The notes below the pieces were generated by a model. It made no database searches. It was not told the origin of the DNA and saw only the letters and a program-made list of their open reading frames with translations. This document shows positions 16,737-26,400 of a stretch of DNA of 48,236 bases, piece by piece. A program made the translations under genes and the position numbers. How positions within the stretch are numbered: the first letter of the stretch is position 1; each line of letters begins with the position of its first letter. Origin of the DNA: an uncultured Oscillospiraceae bacterium (GTDB taxonomy: Bacteria; Bacillota; Clostridia; Oscillospirales; Acutalibacteraceae); contig UQLR01000017.1 of assembly GCA_900541975.1 (NCBI GenBank), forward strand, positions 1 to 48,236. The letters run 5' to 3'.

Positions 16737-18815
16737 ATGAAATTAGTATTGGCTGAAAAGCCATCAGTGGCACAAAGTATTGCAAAGGTATTGGGTGCGA
16801 CAAAGCGTGAGGATGGATACCTGGAGGGAAACGGTTATGTAGTCAGTTGGTGTGTGGGGCATCTGGTAGAGCTGTCACAGCCTGAAGCCTATGACGAGAA
16901 ATATAATAAATGGGCGTATGCAGACCTTCCTATTTTTCCGGATCAGTGGAAATATCAGGTGTCTGCTAGTACCAAAAAGCAGTTTGGAATTCTCAAAAAA
17001 CTGATGGCAAGAAAAGATGTAGAGAGCCTTGTGTGTGCGACAGATGCCGGTCGAGAGGGAGAACTGATTTTCCGTCTGGTTTATCAGCAGGCTGGATGTC
17101 GAAAGCCCTTTGAAAGACTCTGGATTTCCTCTATGGAGGATTCCGCTATCAGAGAGGGATTTGAGCAGCTGAAACCGTCAACAGAATATGATGCTTTGTA
17201 CGAAGCGGCATTATGCCGGGAGCGAGCCGACTGGTTGGTTGGAATTAACGCTACCCGGCTTTTTTCTACCCTTTATGGACAGACGTTGAATGTGGGTCGG
17301 GTTATGACGCCCACTCTGGCAATGGTCGTGATGCGTGAAGCTGCAATCTCAGCTTTTAGACCTGAGCCTTTTTATACAGTAGAACTGGCTTTTCAGGACT
17401 TCACTGCATCTGGCGAGCGGATGAAGCAAAAAGTTCTTGCGGATGATGTTGCCCGGAAGTGTGTTGGTTCGGTTCTGAATGTCACAAAGGCAGAAAACAA
17501 GGAAAAATCTGAAAAGCCGCCTGCCCTGTATGATTTAACTTCTTTGCAGAGGGATGCAAACCGGGTGTTGGGATTCACAGCACAGCAGACACTGGACTAT
17601 ACCCAGAGTCTATACGAGAAAAAACTGGTCACTTATCCCCGTACTGACAGCCGTTATCTGACAAGTGACATGAAGGATATGCTTCCGGAATTGATAAAGT
17701 CGCTTTTCAACATTTTCCCTGTGGAGGATGTGAAAAACGTTCCGGTTCATGCGGCGCAGGTTATCAATGACAAGAAAGTTTCTGACCACCACGCCATTAT
17801 CCCCACCAAAGAAGCCATAAAATGCAGCCTGGATGATCTGCCAAAGGGTGAACAGGCAATTCTCAGGTTGATTGCCACCCGCCTGTTTTGTGCGGTCGGT
17901 GAGCCTTTCCGGTACAACGAAAGCGTGATTGAACTTTCGGATGGAAATTATATCTTTTCTGCAAAGGGCAAAACAACAGTACAGTCTGGATGGAAAATTT
18001 TCTCCGGAAAACCTGCTGATAAGGATAAAGAGGGTGAAAAGCAGCTCCCTTCTCTCACAGTTGGTGAGGGCTTGAGTGTTTATTCCACTGAGGTAAAAGA
18101 AGGAAAAACATCACCGCCCAAGCATTTTACAGAAGACACCCTTCTGCAAAGTATGGAAACTGCCGGTGCAGATGAAATGCCGGAAGATGCGGAGCGCAAG
18201 GGATTGGGGACACCGGCGACTCGTGCTGCTACGATTGAAAAGCTGGTACGAATCGGTTTTTTGGAACGTAAAGGTGATAAGAAAACCAAGCACCTGATTT
18301 CCACCCATAAAGGAACCGCTCTGGTAACCGTGATGCCGGAACAGATTCAATCTCCATCCATGACCGCTGACTGGGAAGAAAAGCTGCTCATGATTGAGCG
18401 TGGAGAATATGACAGCAATGCTTTTCTGAAAGAAATTCAGGATATGATTTCTGCACTGGTGCAGACCTATGAAAAGGTAAAAGGGTCTGATGTGCTTATG
18501 GCAAAGGAAGTGCAGACAGTGGGTGTTTGCCCTGTCTGTGGCAGTTCCGTCACAGAACGGCAGAAAGGATTTTTCTGTTCCAAAAGAGAATGCCATTTCG
18601 CTCTATGGAAAAACAGCCGTTACTTCGAGAGCATCGGAAAAAGCCTGACATCAGCGGTGGCACAAAAGCTCTTGTCCAATGGAGAGGTTAAGCTCAAAGG
18701 ATGTAAATCTGCTAAGACCGGCAGAATGTACGATGCAACCGTTGTAATGACAGTAACGGAGGAAGGGAAACCGCAGTTTAATATGAATTTTGAGAACGGA
18801 GGAAAAAGTAAATGA
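16737..18815 (+). CDS. topB: DNA topoisomerase III (type IA)
   Basis: 692 residues. The TOPRIM domain begins at L-V-L-A-E-K-P-S-V-A-Q and includes D-A-G-R-E-G-E-L-I-F-R (about 101-111). The active-site tyrosine lies in V-T-Y-P-R-T-D-S-R near residue 300. A C-terminal zinc-finger-like region has C-P-V-C-G and a paired C-S-K-R-E-C. It relaxes or decatenates single-strand-containing DNA and is a standard passenger of Tn1549-type ICEs, presumably helping replication or transfer. ATG 16737 fits AAGGAG with nine-base spacing better than ATG 16731. Confidence 0.92.
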   Translation: MKLVLAEKPSVAQSIAKVLGATKREDGYLEGNGYVVSWCVGHLVELSQPEAYDEKYNKWAYADLPIFPDQWKYQVSASTKKQFGILKKLMARKDVESLVCATDAGREGELIFRLVYQQAGCRKPFERLWISSMEDSAIREGFEQLKPSTEYDALYEAALCRERADWLVGINATRLFSTLYGQTLNVGRVMTPTLAMVVMREAAISAFRPEPFYTVELAFQDFTASGERMKQKVLADDVARKCVGSVLNVTKAENKEKSEKPPALYDLTSLQRDANRVLGFTAQQTLDYTQSLYEKKLVTYPRTDSRYLTSDMKDMLPELIKSLFNIFPVEDVKNVPVHAAQVINDKKVSDHHAIIPTKEAIKCSLDDLPKGEQAILRLIATRLFCAVGEPFRYNESVIELSDGNYIFSAKGKTTVQSGWKIFSGKPADKDKEGEKQLPSLTVGEGLSVYSTEVKEGKTSPPKHFTEDTLLQSMETAGADEMPEDAERKGLGTPATRAATIEKLVRIGFLERKGDKKTKHLISTHKGTALVTVMPEQIQSPSMTADWEEKLLMIERGEYDSNAFLKEIQDMISALVQTYEKVKGSDVLMAKEVQTVGVCPVCGSSVTERQKGFFCSKRECHFALWKNSRYFESIGKSLTSAVAQKLLSNGEVKLKGCKSAKTGRMYDATVVMTVTEEGKPQFNMNFENGGKSK

Positions 18816-19648
18816 TGAATGAGTTTAATCCGGATGGCAAGGACATTCGGTTCATTGACAGCCATTATAGAGATTTGTTTCGCATCCCGGATGGCGGAAC
18901 GATTCAGGTACACTACTCCGATGATTCAGTAGTCATTAAGCCCTGCAAGTTTATTGATGAGTACCATACACAGATTGGAAACAATGTGTTCCACATCTGC
19001 CAGTTTGCAGAACTCCTGGAGCGTAACGGAAGCTATTGTCAGGCGGAACCGGAAATCATGGGTGATGAAGCTGCATGGCAGGTTGGGCGAGATCAGTATC
19101 TTGCAATCCAGACCTGTGAAGATGGTTATGACTATACGCTCTTTGATAAAGAATTTCATGAGATTGATGGCGGTCAGTTGGACAATCCAGAGCTGTCTAT
19201 GCTGGAAGCACGAGCTGAAATTCTGGCTGGATTTGGACTTCAGATGAGAGAACTGCGAGTACAAGTATATGAAGAAGTCATGGAAAAAGCAGAGGCTGTT
19301 GAAGCTGTAAATGCTTCTTTGCTTGACCTGGCAAAACAAATTGACCAGTTCTCTGATGAGTACGATCACTATGAATATGCTGACAGAGTTGATGATAAAA
19401 AGAGCAACATTGTTGAGATTTATCATGATCTCACAAATGGAAACGCTGCTCCGTACCGAGATTTTTTAGAACAGGTTATTGAAGATTCGGATGAAATTTC
19501 TGTGGTACAGGCAGCAACACAGTTAAAGAATGAGTTGGATAAGGCGGTTTCTCGACCTAAAGAATCCGTAATTGATCAGTTAAAACAGATTTCGGGACAG
19601 ACAGTACCATCTAAAATGTCGCACAGTTTTAAGGAACCCGAAAGATAA
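18812..19648 (+). CDS. ICE accessory protein, possibly LPD28-like N-terminus
   Basis: 278 residues. The N-terminal ~75 residues (Y-R-D-L-F-R-I-P-D-G-G-T-I, later F-I-D-E-Y-H-T-Q and V-F-H-I-C-Q-F-A-E) resemble the large-polyvalent-protein-associated domain LPD28, a recollection that needs checking. The middle is acidic and the last third is helical. The C-terminus carries S-V-I-D-Q-L-K 27 residues from the end, matching the tail motif of three other proteins here. The start overlaps the topB stop by four bases. Confidence 0.7.
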   Translation: MMNEFNPDGKDIRFIDSHYRDLFRIPDGGTIQVHYSDDSVVIKPCKFIDEYHTQIGNNVFHICQFAELLERNGSYCQAEPEIMGDEAAWQVGRDQYLAIQTCEDGYDYTLFDKEFHEIDGGQLDNPELSMLEARAEILAGFGLQMRELRVQVYEEVMEKAEAVEAVNASLLDLAKQIDQFSDEYDHYEYADRVDDKKSNIVEIYHDLTNGNAAPYRDFLEQVIEDSDEISVVQAATQLKNELDKAVSRPKESVIDQLKQISGQTVPSKMSHSFKEPER

Positions 19649-19660
19649 GGAGGATAATCT

Positions 19661-20263
19661 ATGTCACAGGAAAAGATTGAACGTTGGAATGAAGTCGATG
19701 GCAATCTCGATAATGGTGAAAAGCTGCAAGCATTTTTGGACAGTACCACGGATGCGTATGCGATTTTGCAGCTGCGCCGTACAGATGAAACCGTTTATGA
19801 ACGCTTTGAATCCTATGAAGCCCTGAAACGTCAAGGAAAAGAGCCGAACATTGACCATTATGATGTGGTTTATGTGGCTCCGCTCTCCTCTTATACTGAC
19901 CAGACTGCCATGCTGGAAGGGCTGTACACAAAGTTTAATGTGGAGCGTCCAGAGGATTTCCGGGGGCACAGCCTGTCCGTCAGCGACATCGTGGCACTGA
20001 AAACCGATGCTGTGGTATCTTTTCACTATGTGGATTCTATCGGCTTTCAGGAGCTTCAGGGCTTTATGAAGCCGGAGAACTACCTGAAAAATGCAGAGAT
20101 GGCGATGGAGGACGATTATGGGATGCTGGATGGCGTTATCAATAATGGCAAAGCACCTGCAACGGAAGAACGTTCTTCTGTATTGGCACAGCTGAAAGAA
20201 CAGCCTGTTCTGGATAGTCCCCATAAACCGCCCAAAGCCCGAACAGAGAGGGAGATGGAATGA
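19661..20263 (+). CDS. YodL and DUF4316 domain ICE protein
   Basis: 200 residues. Residues about 30-90 fit the YodL domain (A-Y-A-I-L-Q-L-R-R, then Y-D-V-V-Y-V-A-P-L). Residues about 105-165 fit DUF4316, ending with Y-L-K-N-A-E-M-A-M-E-D-D-Y and D-G-V-I-N-N-G. Function is unknown, but the pair is typical of Firmicutes ICEs. The tail carries S-V-L-A-Q-L-K 28 residues from the end, followed by a Pro/Lys/Arg-rich segment. It overlaps the next gene by four bases. Confidence 0.85.
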   Translation: MSQEKIERWNEVDGNLDNGEKLQAFLDSTTDAYAILQLRRTDETVYERFESYEALKRQGKEPNIDHYDVVYVAPLSSYTDQTAMLEGLYTKFNVERPEDFRGHSLSVSDIVALKTDAVVSFHYVDSIGFQELQGFMKPENYLKNAEMAMEDDYGMLDGVINNGKAPATEERSSVLAQLKEQPVLDSPHKPPKARTEREME

Positions 20264-20469
20264 TGGATTTAACCATTGATGAAAAAATGCTGATACTTCT
20301 GTACAGCCCAGGAACCAGAATGGGGCTGTATGGAGCATTACAGCAGATGAAAGAGCAGCTTGAGGAGGATGAAACAGAATTGTTGGATTTGACCAACTCT
20401 GTTTTGCAGAAGTTATCAGATATGGATGATGAAGTCTTTGAAAAGCTGAGTCTTTCTCTGGATTTATAA
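20260..20469 (+). CDS. Transposon-transfer assisting protein (TTRAP family)
   Basis: 69 residues, all-helical and acidic: L-T-I-D-E-K-M-L-I-L-L-Y, then R-M-G-L-Y-G-A-L, then L-T-N-S-V-L-Q-K-L-S-D-M-D-D-E-V-F. This is the TTRAP pattern seen just before the giant methylase/helicase gene in this ICE family. Biochemical function is unknown. Translational coupling to the upstream gene is likely (ATGATG overlapping the TGA). Confidence 0.8.
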   Translation: MMDLTIDEKMLILLYSPGTRMGLYGALQQMKEQLEEDETELLDLTNSVLQKLSDMDDEVFEKLSLSLDL

Positions 20470-20485
20470 AGATTGGAGGGAAATA

Positions 20486-23400
20486 ATGAATCCGAAAGAG
20501 AGGTATTATTCCGGTGTGGCAAGAGAAACGATCCATAGAATTACTGCCAACCGAGAAAACTGGACTTCTTTTCTGGCAACGATGGCTCGAAATTATGATT
20601 TCACCTATCCAGAACAGGTGATGATTTATGCGCAGCGTCCCAATGCTACACTGTGCAAACCTTATGAGGAATGGAACACAGACCAGTATCGGCGCTATGT
20701 GAAAAGGGGTTCCACTGGTATTGCCCTTTTTGTGATGAACCAGGATAAACCGTATCTGCGTTATGTCTTTGATGTGGCGGACACAGGTGTGCGTCGTTCT
20801 TCTCCGTCAATTACGCCGTGGAGAGTGACCGATGAAAACCGCCGTTTTATAATGGATGAGATGGAACGTGTCTTTCAGGTTCCGTCAGAGGGAATTCTGG
20901 AATATCAGCTGGAAAATATCGCAATCAACCTTGCCAGAGAGTATTGGGACGATTTCAAAAAGCCGATCCTCGACATCGTTGCAGATAGCTTCCTTGAGGA
21001 GTATGATGAATATAACATCGAGGTAGCATTTAAGACCGCAGTGGCAAATAGTGTCTCCTATGCGATGTACAGCCGTATTACCGAGAATCCGGATAACTAT
21101 TTTGAGCATGAAGATTTTCAAAATGTATTCGACTTTAATACCCGTCAGACGGTAAATGCTCTGGGTACGGCGGTCAATGCAGTCAGCTCTCGAATGTTTG
21201 GAGAAATCGAAAAAGCCATAGAAGCCTTTGAACAGACAAAAACCGTGGAAAGGAGCCATGATTATGAACGAAATGACTTACACACAGGTCGGGGATTACC
21301 GGATTCCGGACATCGAACTGAAGAACACCGAAACGAAACCGTTGGGCAAGTACGGCAGAATGCGGAGGGCGTTTCTGCAAGAGAACAATCCGATGTTGCT
21401 GAACGATCTGATTCTCAGCGAGCAGCTGTTCCCGCATCTCCAGGAGATCGACGAGACAGCGCACCGCAGAGTGGAGCAGCTGATGACAGAACTGCTGGAG
21501 AAGAATCCGGCACCGGACAAAGCAACACAGCAGATGGCATGGGTGAAGCACATGAACAGCCTGAAAGCACAGGCAGAGGAAATCGTGACAGCGGAGCTTA
21601 TCAACAGCTGAGTTTGAACCTTTTCCTTTCAGAATCAGAACAAATCAGCTTTATTGACGAAGCAGAGAGCAAAACGCTCTCTGCTTTTTCTTTATCTGAA
21701 AATCAGATCGACCAGGTGCTTACTGTTGGCGGAAATGAAGCTAATCTCCGAATGATGGTGGCACTGGAATATATGAAAGGAAAATCCACAGAGGAGATTG
21801 CAAAGCGTCTGCCTGCACTCTATCGTGGCAGCAATGGCTTTAAATTGGATAGTCATGAGGTCAGCGCATGGTTTGATGAGCAGTGTATTCATCTTGCCAG
21901 AGGAAAGACTGCCCGTTTTGCACCGTCCAGACAGATCGTATCCTGGCAGGAAGCCGCCGAGCGTATCGGTAAGTTACTGGAGAATGGCGAGTATGCCACC
22001 AATGTAGAGTTGGTGGAGGCTCCGGGTTATGAGAGAACAAAGGTCGCAGAATCTCTTTGGTATTTGTATCATGATCTTTCTGATAATGCCAGAGAACAAG
22101 GCTTCTTCCCTTCTTTACAGGAAGTCCGCAGTGTGGGATTTCCGGCAGAAACAGCAGAGCTGGCTGAAAAGCTGAATGATAGTCAATTCAGAGCCGGACT
22201 GAAAGCTGAATATCAGAACTTTTTACAGGCACACAATGAGGATTCTTCTTTGCTGCGATTCCATTATCACAAATTGGAACGCTTGGCACAGCGACTGGAT
22301 GAGCTTGATCTGCCACTCAGAGAATATCAGAGCAGTATGACCATGCCACCTCTTGTCCGTCAGTTTATTACGGATGATGAAATCAATGAATCCCTGTCCG
22401 GGGGCAGTGGTTTCTCTGGTGGAAAAGCCCGTATTTATGAGTATTGGCAGAAAGGACATTCTGCAAAAGAAAAAGCGGACTTTTTGAAAAATGAGTATGG
22501 GACAGGCGGTCGTTCTCATGCGCTTTCCGGTGCTTCTGGCAGTGGTGAAGATCACGATGCCAAAGGAATCCGATACACCAAAAGCGGCTGTGATAAGGTG
22601 CAGCTGTCCTGGACACAGGTTGCCAATCGCATTGATTCGTTGATTAAGCAGGAGCGTTATATTTCTCCTGAAGTTTTGAAAGATGTTCAACAAGAACGAG
22701 CATCGGATATAGAAAACGAGCCGAATCCTGTGGGACGCATTGAATATCTTGGAACAAATGGCAGACCGGGTGAAGTGATTGAATATACTGATCCGGAACA
22801 GTTTATCAAGAATATTGAAGATGAAACATTCTATGGTGTTCCATTCACTGTTGTTCTGTATCGGGACGAACAGGGAAACACCATCCCACAAGATTTTCTC
22901 AGCGAACTTGACCCACCGCCGAAAGGCTTCCGTGTGGAAGATGCTCCGGTAATCGACTTGGAGGAAGAAGCACCCTCTGTGGATGAAGCAGAAGAAAGCC
23001 CGTTTGTTGCACAGGTCATGCGTGATGTAGAAGCTATTGCTGCCGAAGAAGAATCCTATGAGCGATTCAGTGTGATTGAAACAGAAAACGGTTATGCTGT
23101 CTGGGATGATATTCGGGATGAAATCTATGTAGATGATGAGGGTGTCAGTGAGGAATTCACCAGTGAGTGGCAGGCAAACGATTATTTGCAGGAAGTCAAA
23201 AAAGCGGTTTCTGCCAAAGAATCTGCGGAGTGGCTGTACAATGAACGCTCTAAATTTGAAGCAACACAGGAACCGGTTTATCAGGTGGGTGACACTGTTT
23301 TTCTGGAGGGAGAAGCATACAATATCACTGCCATTGGAACTACTGATGTACAGTTGCTGCCTCCAGGAATGGTGTACCCAATTTATCGGGCGGAAAGCAA

Positions 23401-26400
23401 AGAGAATTTTGAACGCCTTTTAAGACAGGATGAACGCAATGCCCGATTTATTTCAGGTGAAGAACCGGAAAAAACTGTTGCCACAGCTGAGCCGGAACAT
23501 TTTATCGACCATTACTATGTGGTAGAAGATTTGCAGGTTCGAGGGGCGCTTCAGCTCAAGGAGTACAGCACATTCGAGGACGCAATGAGAGCATACAAGT
23601 CCCTTCCATCTGAAAGAATGAAAGCTCTGGGAGTGCAAAACACACGGACTCCATTCCCCGGTAGCCTGGATCTGATTCAGTGTAAAGATGGCGAAGATAA
23701 ACTTGTCCAGGACTACACAAAAGTTGCTGGTTGGGAAAACCCTGAGATTCTGGACTTGGTTCAAAAAATTGAAACTGCAATTCAAACAAAGGAAAGTCCC
23801 GATATTCCAGCAATCAATTTTCACATCACAAATGACCATCTTGGCGAGGGCGGAGCGAAAGCAAAATTCAGAGCCAATATGGATGCAATCCGTGTCCTAA
23901 AAGAATTGGAGTTTGATGAGCGAAATGCTACTCCGGAAGAACAGGAAATCCTTTCCCAATATGTCGGTTGGGGTGGGCTTGCAGCTGCTTTTGATGAAAA
24001 CAAGGCAAGCTGGGCTGAGGAGTTCAGAGAACTTTATACAGCCCTGTCTCCGGAAGAATATGCCGCAGCACGAGCTAGTACCCTGAATGCCCACTATACC
24101 AGTCCTACCGTCATTCGTGCCATCTATGATGCGGTCGGACAGATGGGATTTGAAACAGGAAATATTCTGGAACCTGCAATGGGTATCGGTAACTTTTTCG
24201 GTATGCTCCCTGACGCCATGCGAAACAGCAATCTCTATGGAGTGGAGTTGGACTCCATCAGTGGGCGTATCGCTCAGAAACTCTATCCTAACGCTGAAAT
24301 CAAGGTGGCGGGCTTTGAAACTACGGATCGCCGGGATTTTTATGATTTGGCAGTCGGCAACGTTCCGTTCGGCAACTATAAGGTTTCGGATAAGCCCTAT
24401 GATAAGTTGGGGTTCTCTATTCATAACTATTTTTTCGCAAAAACGCTCGATCAGGTTCGTCCGGGCGGTGTGGTTGCATTTGTGACCAGCCGTTTTACGA
24501 TGGACTCAAAAAATTCTGATGCCAGAAAATATATGGCACAGAGAGCGGAACTCCTGGGAGCCATTAGACTGCCCAATACGGCATTTAAGGCAAACGCCGG
24601 TACAGAGGTTGTATCTGACATCATTTTCCTGCAAAAGCGTGACCACCCCATCGACATCATGCCGGACTGGGTGCAGCTGAATACTACACCGGATGGTTAC
24701 ACCATGAACAGCTACTTTGTAGAGCATCCGGAAATGGTTTTGGGAGAACTTTCTATGGAAAGTACCCAATATGGTAAGGATGATCTCACAGTCCGTCCCC
24801 GTGAAGATATGGAACTGGCTGACCTTCTTCGTGAAGCTGTTACCCGTATCGGTGGCACTTATGCTCCTGCGGAGCTAACTGAAGAAGCAAACAGCCAGGA
24901 AAAAGAACAGATTACCATTCCTGCCCGCCCAGATGTGAAAAACTTCTCCTACACGGTTGTAGACGATGAGGTATATTTCCGGGAAAACTCTGTCATGCGT
25001 CTGGTAGAGCTGAACGACAAAGCCAAAGAACGTGTCAGCGGCATGGTGGAACTTCGCCGCATTGTAAATGAACTGATTGAATATCAGCTGGAGGACTATC
25101 CGGATGATATGATTCAGGCAAAACAGGTAGAGCTGAATGCTGCCTATGATGCGTTTACCGCAAAAAACGGGTTAATCAACAACAGAGCCAACAGTCAGGC
25201 TTTTGCTGATGATTCCAGCTATTATCTTCTGTGTTCACTGGAAAACTTGGATGAGGATGGTCATCTCAAGAGCAAAGCGGATATGTTCACTAAGCGTACC
25301 ATTAAACCGGAACGTAAAGTGAACAGCGTGGATACACCGTCTGAAGCACTTGCGATTTCTATTGGTGAGCATGGCAAGGTGGATTTGCCTTATATGGCAG
25401 AACTGCTGGGGACTCCCGGCGAATATGATTCCATTAAAACCGAGCTGCAAGGTGTGATTTTTAAAGACCCAATGGCTCCGGATGACCCTGTTTCGGGCTG
25501 GCAGACAGCCGATGAGTATCTTTCCGGCGATGTGAGAAGTAAGCTGAGGATTGCACAGATGGCTGCACAGAAAGACAGTTCTTTTGAAATCAATGTGCAG
25601 GCACTGGAAAAGGCGCAGCCGAAGGATTTGGATGCTTCTGAAATTGATGTCCGTCTGGGCGCAACATGGATTGATTCTGCCTATATCCAGCAGTTCATGC
25701 AGGAAACTTTTGAAACTCCGTATTATCTCCGCCGCACGATTGAGGTCAAATTTTCGGAACTGACAGCAGAATGGAGAATCAACGGAAAGAGTTCTCCGAG
25801 CCAGAATGATGTGGCAGCATACACGACCTATGGTACGGAACGTGCCAACGCCTACCGTATTTTAGAGGAAACTCTGAATCTGAAAGATATTCGTATCTAC
25901 GACACCATTGAGGATGCGGATGGCAAGCAGAAGCGTGTGCTGAACAAAAAGGAAACTACTCTGGCACAGCAGAAACAACAGGCAATCAAGGATGCGTTCC
26001 GAGACTGGATTTGGAAAGACTCGCACCGCCGTGAAGCACTTGTGACCAAGTATAATGAACTGTTTAACTCCACCAGACCTCGTGAATACGATGGTAGCCA
26101 TATCCGATTTGGTGGCATGAATCCCGATATAACCCTTCGGGAACACCAGCGAAATGCCATTGCCCATGTGCTGTATGGTGGGAATACCCTGTTGGCACAT
26201 GAGGTTGGTGCGGGCAAAACCTTTGAAATGGCGGCTTCCGCTATGGAAAGTAAACGCCTGGGACTGAGCCAGAAGGCATTGTTTGTTGTTCCCAACCATC
26301 TGACCTTGCAGTGGGCAAATGAATTTCTTCATCTGTATCCCAGTGCCAAACTTCTGGTGGCAACCAAAAAGGATTTTGAAACGGCAAACCGCAAGAAATT

